From Owenia fusiformis (lineage: Eukaryota; Annelida; Polychaeta; Sabellida; Oweniidae), in NCBI GenBank assembly GCA_903813345.2, contig CAIIXF020000001.1:24171915-24235914 (forward strand): DNA of 64,000 bases, written 5' to 3'. Under the pieces are notes generated by a model. The model did not search any database, was not told the DNA's origin, and saw only the letters and a list, made by a program, of their open reading frames with translations. A program made the position numbers and the translations under genes. Of the stretch, positions 1-13,114 are shown piece after piece (positions within the stretch are counted from its first letter, which is position 1; the number at the start of each line of letters is the position of its first letter).

Positions 1-2761
1 AGGATGCTACTATGTGCTTCAAAAGGTGTAGTTTAAAGATAAGTCAATGCTATTGAAATTGTTTCAACCAATTTAACATTTGGCACAAACATTTGAAGTT
101 AAAGGTCACAAAATATGTTAGTTAAAGTCAGGTCACAAGACAGGTGCCAAACACTTCATAATTACCTTACTTTTTAACATAACTATAATGATCAAATCAT
201 GTATTGCACAAAAACTGAGTTAACATTTCTATCAGTTTATGTTATTTAGCATTTGTATGAATCCTTTAAGTTTGAGGTGACTTGTTAAATAGTAGAATAG
301 AGAAATACAACAACAGATACACCTCTGTTCTTCAATGAGATAAAGCCATACAGTACCTCTATACATAAGGTCAACTTTAGAGCTCTTCAAAACATATAAA
401 ATTGACAACCCTTACAATAATCTTTTAATGCACATCTTATCCTATATAGTACATATGGATGTTAAAGAGCTATGATTTATCTAAATTGGTATACAGCCTA
501 CACATCCGCATATATACGCGTATAAAATGAAAAGACACAACTTGAATCACATCATTTCCAAACATCAACAAAAATATGTTAGATGTGTAGAAGGGCGTAA
601 TCCTCATGTACCTTAACTCTCAGAGACAGTTTAGAGCACTTTAATATATGTATGACCACTCAATAAGATAAAAGTCATAAAATGATGATCTACCAAAATC
701 TCACATTACAGTTTTAGAGATACTGTTCTTATTCAAAATGGTAAATGTATCACAGAACAACACAGACCCTATATTTCAAATGCTGTATCAATCCATTATT
801 GAAAGAAGCTGGAGATGACATCACATACTCAGCATGTCCCTGTTTAGACTCTTGACTTAAATTACAAACTATACCCTGGGCAAAGTCTAGTTAATAAACT
901 ACTCTGCCTTGTATCTAGACAGTTTAGCAGCCCAATCCCCACTGGTGCCCATGACAGACTGGGTCACAAATAATTTCAAACTTATAAGCAATCACTAAAC
1001 TGGCAGGAACAAATGCTAAATGCGTGATCATTAACTATACGGTGATGTCAGATATATTAAGTTTTTAGCCGATGAACTCTGATTGGCTCAGTGAGATTTA
1101 TTTTAAACTGAAAGAGTGAAGACAAAGCTCTCTTTTAAGAAGTGAAATCGAACCAATGCAAAGGGTATCTATACCAAAACTTGTTGGACAAAAGTCAACA
1201 TTTTGACAATGATGAGTCTCAATCTACCTTATTACAATCAGCAAAACAAATTTTGAGGACAGTTTATACTGTAATTTGGTATTTAAGAGAGAAGTCTTTT
1301 TGGGTTTAAGTCAACATTTTGACAATCGTAAAAACACATTTGAGGACAGTTTATACTGCAATATGCTATTTAGAGAGGTATTTTAGAGTGAAACATATTT
1401 TTGGGTCTAATCATAATCAACTGTACCATATTGAATTAAGTGTTAAGAGTGAGGGGAGGGGATTAAATAATCATCTCTTGGTTGGTATCTGTGCCTATCG
1501 TCGGTTCCCACGTTCAATCACTACGTTCTATGAGGACAGGTCCGAAGCTTGATGAAGCAAGATGATCTGTGCCAACCATGAGGAGATTATGTGTGCTAAG
1601 GTTTGGCTCTCATTTTTGTTCTATACTAGTTTCTCCAGACTCATATACTAGTAGTGTAATAGGTGATACGTGGACTCAATAATTATTCGCCAAATCCTCT
1701 AAAATATCCTCTGAATATTCCAGTTAGTCAAAGTAGGATTTTTTCAGGAGTCCCACCACAATCACATTTTCATTCAGAAGGATTCAGTTCTCTTTTTAGA
1801 CCCAGTAGAAAGCGACAATGCCAATATCGTATAACATTACTAACATTGACCATATCAGTCTGCCCCAGGGCTATTTATAGTTCCTGACTATGTTACTACT
1901 CATAGCAGACCATCTTTTGCAAGATTCATTTCTGATTTAATCAAGTTGTATGATTGTACAGCCTATGAAAAAAGGTTAAAATCTTAATTAAATGATGAAG
2001 AAACAACAGGTTGGCGATTTACTTGGATTTACATTATAATGTTTTTCAGATGTTGCCCCTTTCCCCCTGCTGGAAAATAAATACCATGATCTGTGATTAT
2101 TTCATCAAACCGACCTTTGTCTACATGTACTGCTGTAGTACTATGGCCTGGGGTGGCTGGAGCTCAAGGTCTTCTTCCATTTTTTCCCAGATAAACAGGA
2201 TGATCTATTATCTGTGTATGGCTAGCTAATTATGTATTTGCACCTTACCAGATATCAATACCAGCATATAGACTATAAATTAGCTCACCTGTATTTCCCT
2301 GTAAGTGATACATTGATAAGTATCCAGAGTCAAAATAAGCAATATGGACACTTAATGGAGAATATGGTTTCTTTGTAGACTCCATTTTTGTATCAAGTCT
2401 ATTTAACGTATACATAAAAATATTGGGTGAGACTTGAGATAATGTATGCGGCGCCAGTCAAAATTGAAACTTCTGATTGGGTTCGAAGCCGAGATGCCCG
2501 GATATGTCCCAGCAAAAGCCGGAATTCACGTGATTTTTCACGAAGAAGGGGCGGAGTTTAAGCGAGATTCATCGAGACTTCTTCGTGTCAATCCCTGCAT
2601 TGCTTATTGTTAACTCCACCTTTTTGCCCATATATGGAGTTGGAGATGCCACTTGCGAGCGTGAACAGTTCAGTCTAGAAATAGAAATTTCTTAAGCGAT
2701 GTCTTTCTTCAATTTTTCTACACGATATCTCGATAAATAGTGGACATATTTGTACCATTCT
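1..2761. other. No gene seen; presumed CLASP intron or 3' flank
   Basis: AT-rich sequence without recognisable coding exons on either strand. Short open frames at 1319-1552, 1663-1887 and 2011-2229 have no family resemblance. Contains the 116-bp tandem duplication described separately. Confidence 0.5.
1194..1425. repeat. Two-copy tandem duplication, about 116-bp unit
   Basis: GTCAACATTTTGACAAT starts at 1194 and again at 1310; in both copies it is followed by TTTGAGGACAGTTTATACTG. The copies are diverged. Confidence 0.7.
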
Positions 2762-4240
2762 TTCGTCAAAATGAGGGTATCGCTGGAATACATATTTCCA
2801 ATCTGTTGGTCAATAGATTTATTCATTGATACTGGCAGGAATTAGATCGTAATAAACATGCTAAAATTGTAAAACTTGGAACGTTTGACAGTAATCTCCG
2901 AGTAATGTATGAATTGCATCGGGAGAAAGCAGGAGAAAAGATGGGACAGTCTGTTGTGTGGAGTTTGCAAAGCAATCCCGGATATAAATGACGTCATCTT
3001 AGCAGTTTACATGGTTTCGAAAGTGATATATTTTTGTGTCGTAGTGATGAGTTTGAATTATGTCGATTATTCGATTGTTATATATAAATAAACATCGATC
3101 TTCGGCGAAGATAAAGTAAGAACAACATATATATCCGAGAAACATGTTGGTAAGTACAGTATTTCATTTATAATGGCAGAAAATCAAATTGAATCGAAAT
3201 CGAATTTTCAACTTTTTCAATTTTTTTTCGTTCGATTATTTTGATTTTCAATTTGATTTTTACATTCTATCTTCTTCGTCCTGCGGGACTATACTAGGCA
3301 TAGGCCCGGAACATGTATAACATGAGTCAAATTCACTTAAATAGAACATGCTGTAAGCTTTATTTCTTTACATTTTTACGGGCCTATGCCTGGGCTATGA
3401 CTCTAGGCCTAGACTACTAGATCTAGACTATAGGACTTAGACTAGCCTAAAGCTAGAGCCTTAGATCTAGCTCTTTCAGAGGCTGTGACTGATATGTTAG
3501 AACAGCCTTTAGAGCCCCCTATCAACCGCTTCAAAATTGTGTTAGTGTCCTCCTTGCGAAAATCGAAAAAAATTAAAAGGTGCTTCTGTGCCGAACAGCA
3601 AATTCTCATTATACATTGAGAAGCTACTCTTTACCAAGAAACCAAAAATGGAAGTTTTGACGGAAAGACATGACGTACAAGTCAAAATCTCTGAATCTTG
3701 CTAGGTACATGACAGATAAAGAGAATTTAAATCCTGATCGGCAAAAAAGCGGCTAATAACTTACATATTTTCTCAACAAAAAGCACTGATGTAGCTCACA
3801 TTGGGAGATAGTAGTAAGCACTTGAAGTTGATTTCAGTAGATCAGTTACACCTGTCATGATTTCAAGGAAAGACACAAAGTATCCGTCAAAAGAGAAAAG
3901 CTTACATAAATGCGAGCAAAATCTGCAGATTTATTATAGCTATTGACTTCTCGAATATGTTGAACGCACTACTCTAAACAATACTTGAAATTGAATAAAA
4001 TTGACAAAATATGAGAAGACAGTCTAAAACCTAACTGGGAGAGCTGCCATTGTTTGCCCGGAAATCTTCAGAGATTTTGACTGGTACTTTGTGTCTTTCC
4101 ATCAAAATTGCCATTTTGGTTTCTCGCTGGGTAATTTACAGATGAAGAGAAATCTTGATTGACAAAAATACAGCTGATAGCTAACAGCTTTTCTTAAACA
4201 GAAGATAAAGGAAGATATAAAGGAACCTGTTATGATTTTG
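2762..4240. repeat. Copy 1 of a 1,479-bp tandem duplication
   Basis: Begins TTCGTCAAAATGAGGGTATC and ends ATGATTTTG, directly followed by copy 2. No difference between the copies was noticed on line-by-line reading. Contains an internal inverted repeat (about 3633-3695 against 4069-4130, AGAAACCAAAAATGG type) typical of a foldback element. The 60-codon open frame at 2909-3091 is simply carried along and has no family match. Confidence 0.93.
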
Positions 4241-5719
4241 TTCGTCAAAATGAGGGTATCGCTGGAATACATATTTCCAATCTGTTGGTCAATAGATTTA
4301 TTCATTGATACTGGCAGGAATTAGATCGTAATAAACATGCTAAAATTGTAAAACTTGGAACGTTTGACAGTAATCTCCGAGTAATGTATGAATTGCATCG
4401 GGAGAAAGCAGGAGAAAAGATGGGACAGTCTGTTGTGTGGAGTTTGCAAAGCAATCCCGGATATAAATGACGTCATCTTAGCAGTTTACATGGTTTCGAA
4501 AGTGATATATTTTTGTGTCGTAGTGATGAGTTTGAATTATGTCGATTATTCGATTGTTATATATAAATAAACATCGATCTTCGGCGAAGATAAAGTAAGA
4601 ACAACATATATATCCGAGAAACATGTTGGTAAGTACAGTATTTCATTTATAATGGCAGAAAATCAAATTGAATCGAAATCGAATTTTCAACTTTTTCAAT
4701 TTTTTTTCGTTCGATTATTTTGATTTTCAATTTGATTTTTACATTCTATCTTCTTCGTCCTGCGGGACTATACTAGGCATAGGCCCGGAACATGTATAAC
4801 ATGAGTCAAATTCACTTAAATAGAACATGCTGTAAGCTTTATTTCTTTACATTTTTACGGGCCTATGCCTGGGCTATGACTCTAGGCCTAGACTACTAGA
4901 TCTAGACTATAGGACTTAGACTAGCCTAAAGCTAGAGCCTTAGATCTAGCTCTTTCAGAGGCTGTGACTGATATGTTAGAACAGCCTTTAGAGCCCCCTA
5001 TCAACCGCTTCAAAATTGTGTTAGTGTCCTCCTTGCGAAAATCGAAAAAAATTAAAAGGTGCTTCTGTGCCGAACAGCAAATTCTCATTATACATTGAGA
5101 AGCTACTCTTTACCAAGAAACCAAAAATGGAAGTTTTGACGGAAAGACATGACGTACAAGTCAAAATCTCTGAATCTTGCTAGGTACATGACAGATAAAG
5201 AGAATTTAAATCCTGATCGGCAAAAAAGCGGCTAATAACTTACATATTTTCTCAACAAAAAGCACTGATGTAGCTCACATTGGGAGATAGTAGTAAGCAC
5301 TTGAAGTTGATTTCAGTAGATCAGTTACACCTGTCATGATTTCAAGGAAAGACACAAAGTATCCGTCAAAAGAGAAAAGCTTACATAAATGCGAGCAAAA
5401 TCTGCAGATTTATTATAGCTATTGACTTCTCGAATATGTTGAACGCACTACTCTAAACAATACTTGAAATTGAATAAAATTGACAAAATATGAGAAGACA
5501 GTCTAAAACCTAACTGGGAGAGCTGCCATTGTTTGCCCGGAAATCTTCAGAGATTTTGACTGGTACTTTGTGTCTTTCCATCAAAATTGCCATTTTGGTT
5601 TCTCGCTGGGTAATTTACAGATGAAGAGAAATCTTGATTGACAAAAATACAGCTGATAGCTAACAGCTTTTCTTAAACAGAAGATAAAGGAAGATATAAA
5701 GGAACCTGTTATGATTTTG
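4241..5719. repeat. Copy 2 of the 1,479-bp tandem duplication
   Basis: Same sequence as 2762-4240 with a constant offset of 1,479. It alone continues into AAGCGGGTGATAGCCGATAGGGGGC (to about 5745), which is inverted relative to GCCCCCTATCAACCGCTTC near 4995. That suggests the duplication arose inside a larger inverted-repeat element. Confidence 0.93.
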
Positions 5720-5949
5720 AAGCGGGTGATAGCCGATAGGGGGCATGTTAAGGCTGTAAGTAGAGGGTGTAGCCGAATAAATCTAACCCAAATAGAGTTT
5801 AACACATCTCAGTATAGGCAAAATTAAAATTCATTAAAGTTTCATCACTTTAGCATGTGTACATTTGCTGGCCTTCTAATATTTTGCCAATAGATTTGTT
5901 AGGCTTGATTGCAAATTCTTATGAAATATAAGAGTGTATGGTTTCAATG

Positions 5950-6275
5950 TACTGTACTCCCGATATTTTTCGCGTGCAATTTAGTTTCGTGCTTTTCGCG
6001 ATTGTGTAAAAATCACGAAAATTAATAGTCGCGAATATCGCCAATTAAAGGCTGAGGTCCAACATGCCATTGACTAAGATCTAGAGATTGTAAATCTTAT
6101 CCAAAGTATATGATATTGGGTAGGTGTAATTACTGTAGATAAGATAAATTAATTTTGAGGATTCAGAGAATAATGGAAGTTAAACCTTTGATATCCGCAA
6201 AATTTAATGGCCGCAAAATTGGTATTTCTCAAAATTCATGAAATTTAAACTCGCAAATTAACCGGTAGTACAGTA
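5950..6275. mobile_element. Inverted-repeat element, TACTGTACTCC ends, CGCGAA-rich
   Basis: Ends TACTGTACTCC and, inverted, GGTAGTACAGTA. The interior has repeated TTCGCG and CGCGAA-type words facing each other. A second copy is at 55706-56197, and a right-end fragment is near 8010-8125. Non-autonomous; superfamily not assigned. Confidence 0.6.
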
Positions 6276-6435
6276 TTTGCATGTGGAATAATTATGATAT
6301 TGAGAGCATTGATGAAACAAATGCAATGAACTGATTTGATTGGCCAAGGGAGCATTGGAATTTTGACCTGAAGTTCACATGATTGTTGCTATAGGCCTTA
6401 TGATTTTTTGGAATTCCAGTAATACTATTAATGTC

Positions 6436-6760
6436 TATTATACTTATACAGTAAAACCTGTCTTATCCAAATGCCACCGCTACAAATTAAAAACATTCAG
6501 ATTTAAACGTCTGATTTCGAGGTTTTTGCATCCGAAAGATTCTTGATTTTGAAAAAATATTAATGCATTTTCACTTAATATTACTAGCATTGTAGGCGTT
6601 ATGATTTTTTGGAATTCCAGTAATACTATTATACTTATACAGTAATATCTGTCTAATACTTATACAGTAATATCTGTCTAATCCAAATGCCACCATGACC
6701 AGTTAAAACACCATGACCAGTTAAAAAAAACATTCAGATGTGGAGGTGATCGGATTTCGA
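6436..6760. repeat. Repeated CAGTAAAACCTGTCTAATCC segments
   Basis: The string CAGTAAAACCTGTCT plus AATCCAAATGCCACC occurs near 6450 and 6680 and again near 8385, each followed by AGTTAAAAACATTCAGAT. Fragments of a dispersed element. Confidence 0.5.
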
Positions 6761-7722
6761 GGATTTTGCATTCGCAAGATTCTGCATTTTAAAAATATAA
6801 ATGCATTTTCACTAAAAAGTATTAAGATTACTTTTGACCGCATAGCTTTATGACATTCCAAAATCCAAATCGAATGCTTGAAAGGTAAAACAGAAGTGTG
6901 CAATCAGAGATGATAGATACTATTGCATGAGTATATGAAGGCCATGTGTCAACTCTTCGATTGATAATACGCCTCGAAATAAACACCCACTGGCTTGGGA
7001 AAGCTATTTTCCCTCTTAATAAATGCCTGTCCCCTTGGAAAAATGTTTTCAATTTCCCTCTTAGTCTTAATAAAAGCCAATGGCATTTATTTTGAGTTCT
7101 TTCTAATAAAGGCCCTGTGCAAAATAAATGCTCAGTGGGCCTATATGTTCGTTGAATTTAAAATTTCCCCTTCTACTCAATTTTTATAAATGTTTTATGC
7201 ATCAGTATGTTGCATTTGGAGACACAAATAAACTCTTAAAAGGAAAATATTTTCTCTTTAGTATGTTAACTTTGTCTACAAATGCAACATATTAATGTGA
7301 AAACATTATAAAAAAATGGAAGGAACTGAAAATCAGGAAAACATTTTTGAAAAAAAATGTTGATGGGGTCTTTGCACCTTCCCTGTCTCAATCTCCAATT
7401 TTTTTTATCATCTGTATGAGTACTTTTCCTTTAGATAATGCATTAACATACACACCTTACATTTTCAGAAAATTTCTGCAATTCAACATATGACCGTCTA
7501 AATTCTGTTGCGAAACCTTTAGTATTCTTTCAAGAAATTTCCTGCTTACATGAAAGTCTTTTACAGTTTTACATTCTGTTTTTTTAATGTAACATAATGG
7601 CTGATACCAATATTGTTCAAAGTTGTATATGTTTACACTATGGAACTAATCATTCTTTGAATTGAGTTCGATTCCTGAACAACTGGATATTTGACTAAAC
7701 ATTCCTTGGATTTGATTTGGTT

Positions 7723-8480
7723 TGATGAAGAGAAATCTTGACTGACAAAAATGCAGCTGATAACTAACAGATTTTCCCAAACAGAAAATATAAAAAAAAT
7801 TTAAAGTGAGCACTTGATTTCAATAGTTTAGTTTCACCTATGCTTTTGAAGCAGGTGATAGCTGATAGGTGTCATGTAAAGGCTTTAAGTACATGGTATA
7901 GCAATAATTAAAGGTAAGAAGGTACTGTTTCATTCATATTTCTTGGTTTTAAAAACATTTAATCAAATAAGCTGGAAATTTTTTTGAGAAATGATATGAT
8001 GGTGAAAGAAATAGATACAAAATTATAAAAAATTTATAATTAGCGAAAATTGATATCCGCAAAATTTCAAAATTGCAAAATTGTGAAAGATAACAGCATC
8101 AAATATTAGTGGCAGTACAGTATTTGCATGTGAAATAATTATGATATATTAATATAATAATATAATAATTGATGAAACAATTGCAATGAACTGTTTTGAT
8201 AAGCCAAGGCCAGAGCATTGGAATTTGAACTAAAGTTGAGTATAATGTTATTGTATAAATTAAAAAAATAATTATAGAGACTTCTTACAAAGTTGATCTT
8301 CATTCAAATAGCTGAGAATATTTCCCAAAATAGATTGACTAGGCCTTCAAATTTTTTTAATTTCAGTATTACTTTTACTCATACAGTAAAACCTGTCTAA
8401 TCCAAATGCCACCGTGCAGTTAAAAACATTCAGATTGGGAGGTGTTCGTTATCACAATAGATTATAATCATATCATTGAT
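7723..8480. repeat. Diverged copy of the 5611-6480 segment
   Basis: GATGAAGAGAAATCTTGA, the AAGC.GGTGATAGC block, the CCGCAAAATTT block and GTACAGTATTTGCATGTG follow in the same order as at 5620-6300, with many substitutions and indels. It is an older copy of the DNA next to the 1,479-bp duplication. Confidence 0.65.
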
Positions 8481-11400
8481 AATTTAGAGTTTATTCAAAG
8501 ATGGCAGCAGCATTCTCAGAACAAAACAATCAGAATCTCATTAATCTTTTGTTCACGTTAGTTATTTAAACTTTATATTCATATATAGATGGCAGTTCTT
8601 AAATATATGATAGACACCAATAATTCAACATCATAATTTAACCTTTTCCATTAAATATACCCTGTATCAAGCACAGAAACGTATTTACACCCTTTACTAA
8701 AATGGCAACCCCTGTATCACGCACTTGTTTCTCCTTAAATATATTTACACTAACATTTTGAAGATATCCCAGTAAAATTACACATAATGCTGTTCCTCAA
8801 AGTAGCGTTTTTGGGACTCCTCAGAAGCCCAAAGAACATCACATCAAAATTCTGAAAAATGCATCCCTAATTACAAATATGATGTAACAGACTAACTCCC
8901 TTATCTTGTTCTATTCTTGACTTTGAAAAAAGGTATAGGGCAACAGGGGCTAAACCTAATTTTTCAGAAAGTTCAGAAGTTTTCTTTCAAGAACTGTAAG
9001 ATTAGATTTGAAGATGTGACTATGATTAGTGATTACTCTTTGCATTAGTTTGACTTCACTTGCTAAAAGGGGGCTTCATCTACAGGTAATTGAAACTCTC
9101 CATTCAGGGTAGATTTATGTACTAGACTATGACAAACTGACAAAATAATACAGCCTATCATTTTGAGATCTAAATTAATATTTTCTAATATGTTGTACAC
9201 ATTTTTTATCAATCTAAGGCGAAAATGTAACTTTAGAGTTGCTAAAGTAGCAATGTAACCTTTCAGAAATACTGGAATATTTTCATTACACAGCATGATT
9301 GCGTACATCCTAAATACCTGTTGGAAAAACCTAAGTAGCTGCTCAAGATACACTAGATATACGAAGTGATGATGTTCTCTCAAAGCTAAAAAGGGAAAGT
9401 TTTAAGCATCAAAGAAGTCTGAACGTAACATTTCTGATAAAACTCTAAAAATATGAGGTATAACTCCGAAAGGCTCTCTCAAAAACTAAACAATTATTTT
9501 GTATTTCACATAGCACTAATTATACAATGTCTTACCATAATTCTGATAATAGTATACTTGCTTATGTTAGCAAGAATCAAGACTGTGAAAGTACTAGCAG
9601 AATGCACATCTCTTAAATGAAGAATATCTAATATTATTATCAAGTTAATGAGTTAATCCCCTGATAGCCATTAAGACATGAATGCAAGTAAAACATACTC
9701 GTACTTCATTAAAGCATGAGAATCTCTAAGCTAACTGGCTGCCTCTCAGCTTATAATAGCAGGCATATAAAACAATTTTAGCATATAAGATATGAGGAAA
9801 AATTATATTATGAAATCTTATCACTGATGTTATCAAACTCATTAGAATGCTTCCATTTTAGTAATCTATACATTATATAATTGTAAACCTAATGAAAAAT
9901 CTTTCCTCACTGCTTTCTAACAATGTAGTAGTACATGTAGATGCATGAAATGATACACATATTATCACCTAATAATTTAAAAATATTATTTTCTTCATAT
10001 TATTGATGATTTTGGTGTTTTTACTCATTCCAAAATAACAATTAGAAATCGAGAACTCTGCATAGTAACATATCCTAACAAACATAATATTTGTGAATCG
10101 TATACATGTCACAATGTACTATTTACCATCTACTCTACCCATGACTTCCAGATAAATTCCCGCTATTTTTAAAGTGGTGGCAATCTTGAAAAATTTTTTT
10201 TTTGCGTAAAACTATTCACAGTGATATACATCTTTCTTGAGAATATGAAAAAAATCTGTCAACTAGTATTCAAGTTATCAAGATACAGAAATACACCATT
10301 CATCTCTCCCTGATTGATACTTGTATAACAATATGTTCCATGCATTGCAATTTATTATAAATCAATATGGCATATCGATTCAAGACTTAAAATCTGGACA
10401 TTATATCTTCAAGAGCAATTCAATCAGTGGTAGTATTCATACCTGACACAAAAGCAAACATTTACTGATTATAAAAAGTTGTTGTTCTATCGTGTTAAAT
10501 GAAAAAACAGTCCCAAATTATGAAATGAATGGCTGTTTACATGTGTATTCACCTATCACATTGATGGTAAAGTTCATTTCTGGTCAATACATTCTTTATC
10601 TAAGCTGAACAACATAGAAGATTTCAGGATTTATGGGGGAGTTTATAACCAAGGTATTCAAGGTATTATTAACAGCACGCAATATGCAGTTTTTCCAGTT
10701 GTTTTTACCAAAATTACCTGTATGTGTTGTTTTGCATTGTGCAATTGTTTAATTTACAAAAACCTAGTGCCTGTATGTTTCCAGGATGTTCATTGTGTAG
10801 CAGTGTAGCTGACTGCCTCTATTTTTTGAATGAAAAGATGAATGACTTATCTATGCCCAAAATATACAAGTATTTGTCTCTGTCTATAATTTGAAGTTTG
10901 CTGGCAGTGAAGCACAATCGGTTCCCCTGTTGTTTTCCACAAAAACACTTATTCAATATATCAATTCCATTATAAATAACACGTTATCTGCCTTGAAGCT
11001 TCTGTTGGAGTTTGCAACTTATGCCTAACCAGTAAAGAGCCTATTACTGATACAATTCTGTCAATATTACTGTGCATAATTGTTATGAACTTGATTGGTA
11101 TATGGTAACTAGAATAATTCTAACGCATGCCTACTGGCCTAATTAAATAATTCATACCAGACAATTCATAAATTCTTGTTTTAAAAACCTACATATTCTT
11201 AATCGCTGAATACCTAATAGAGAAAAATAGATGAAACTGAACTAGAACGTCATGTCAAATTGCATTCTTACTTCTCTTCATCTCATTATTGATTTTGTTA
11301 GTATTATGATCTCCATATAGTTAAACCGACTGCAATTCTTAAGCCAGAGCATGGAAACAGTTATATGTTATTGCATTGATGATTGAACAATTAGATTCAC

Positions 11401-12088
11401 CCACTAAATACTTTATCACATTAGTTGGAACATTATGGAACAATCAAATGTCTATCATAACCAAGTTACGTTATATATACTAATGCTCAAGATGCCCAAA
11501 GTAACAGTTTTAAACCTGACTATGTTGTGAATGAATTCTTGTTTGTATTTGGTATAACTATAAAGCATTCATAGAATATATGGATTATAGATTATCAAGG
11601 TTAGTGCTTTATGGATTTTCCATGTTTCAATGCCTGTGTCAGGATTTTAAGGGCATAATCAATTTTCATATGAATACACGCTAAACCTAGTTTTATTGTA
11701 TGTAGTCTGAATCCAATATTTATGTAGGTTTAGTCACTATCAGCAAATGAGTTAAACATGTACTTCATTTATGTACTCTGATAATGTTTTGATGATATAC
11801 AACTTGTAATTTATAGGACCAAAGTAAAATTAATAGAAATTAGTATTCAGTGAAGTAGAGGACCAATGATTGCACTTTATATGACTGGAATATCTAGGAG
11901 ATGAAAAGCACAGCTGTTGATCAATAATGATATCATCATGTCATGTAGTATTTTTGAACAATTCCATTCCATTCAATGTAAAATTTAGTTATTTAGTACA
12001 AGTATTTAGCCCATGGACAGATGTAATAAAACATAATGGGACATGACATTATGCACAATTACAATTTTACTAAAATCAACTAACTCAC
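8481..12088. other. No gene seen; presumed CLASP intron 1
   Basis: AT-rich DNA with no supported exon. The 106-codon open frame at 9063-9383 (minus) does not match CLASP or another family known to me. No clear tandem repeats were noticed. Confidence 0.5.
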
Positions 12089-12265
12089 CTTATAGTTGCT
12101 GCAGTTAACCCAACCAACGAGTCCTTCAATGAACTGATCAAAGTCCTCACATGATATTGAACATATGGGGTCCTGCAGGTGTCGTACTAGATCCCCATGA
12201 ACCTGCAGCCTCTTACGGGTGTCTTGAGTAGACACTGATGCCGCAAACTCATCCAAAGTTGCCAT
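12089..12265 (-). CDS. CLASP1: CLASP (CLIP-associating protein), first coding exon only
   Basis: CLASPs bind microtubule plus ends through TOG domains and stabilise them at the cell cortex, kinetochores and spindle. This exon gives 59 residues from an ATG at 12265. The motif KRLQV (about residues 18-22) and the ending WVNCSNYK match the start of the first TOG domain of animal CLASPs, which have KRLQV and WVNSSNYK in the same order. The exon ends in phase 0 at a good donor (AAG then GTGAGT on the minus strand). An in-frame TTG upstream is not needed as a start; the ATG has A at -3. The following exons must lie at lower coordinates, but I found none down to position 1, so intron 1 is probably longer than 12 kb. 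The gene is divergent from PA2G4, 2.7 kb away. CLASP1 versus CLASP2 cannot be decided; most invertebrates have one CLASP. Confidence 0.82.
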
Positions 12266-12574
12266 CCTGATACTTATATCCAAATTTTGACTTAGAGTGA
12301 TTTCTTTCAGCTATAGTTCTATCTATGACTAATTTGATTCGGTTCACTGCCAGAAATTGGTAAAATATATTTGAGATATGCTATATGTCATTTCATTGTT
12401 GTCTGCTTATGTCAGATGTATTCCTTTCACACAATTTCACGACCTGAAAAATTGCAGATGCTTCAATACAAACATGTAGCATTATCAAAAACCAGTTGGT
12501 GTTTACAAGTTTCACGTTTTCTATATATCAATATCATTAAGAATAGTATGTTTCTTTCAAAACATATTATTGTT

Positions 12575-12660
12575 CAAGCCGCCCGTAGACAGCTTTTGCC
12601 AAGGGGGTTCACTTTTCAAAACACTTCAGGGGGTTTACATTTGACAACTTTTGCCCAAAA
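12575..12660. repeat. Dispersed repeat, TTGCCAAGGGGGTTCAC family
   Basis: TTTTGCCAAGGGGGTTCACTT followed by TTCAGGGGG is matched at the window end (63950-64000). The shared G-rich words mark a dispersed repeat and explain the open frame at 12371-12748. Confidence 0.55.
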
Positions 12661-12833
12661 TCACTTGAAAAATGCTCCAAATGGTCAAAAAGTGCATGAT
12701 TATGAAACAATTTCTGGCCAGAAGGGAGTTAACTTGAACACAAGATGAAAATATAAACGAAAAAAAATCAATCCAAGTTCTCATTTCATATTTATTTGCT
12801 TATGTGGCTGTGATTGCAAAACAAGATGAATAA

Positions 12834-12849
12834 ACAACAACAACAACAA
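12834..12849. repeat. Short AAC microsatellite
   Basis: ACAACAACAACAACAA, about five AAC units. Confidence 0.8.
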
Positions 12850-13114
12850 ATAGTGACATGTACAGCAAGTACATAATTCCAGATATATGCACTGGTTATC
12901 CGCTCGATCATGCTGGTTACCGAAACAGTTAGTTTTGGTAACAAAATGTCGGAACGTCGAAGGTACGATTTTTCTGGAATTTTCGGTTACTGGCGTAATC
13001 AAGTGGATCACCTGTGTATATGAACAACATTGTGATAACTGACAGAACAACAAACACTGTTTAATAACCTCAGCCAAAATCAAGTAAACTTAGATCCAAA
13101 AGCAAATGACCCTG

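Noticed and set aside
2470-2505. GGTTCGAAGCC as a tRNA or SINE B box
   Set aside because: No A box or cloverleaf around it.
2909-4570. Two identical 60-codon open frames (2909-3091, 4388-4570)
   Set aside because: Identity comes from the 1,479-bp duplication; no family match, no splice context.
9063-9383. 106-codon minus-strand open frame, tested as a CLASP exon
   Set aside because: No resemblance to TOG-domain sequence and no splice-site support.
12371-12748. 125-codon open frame beside CLASP
   Set aside because: Its C-terminal half is a dispersed G-rich repeat also seen at 63941-64000.
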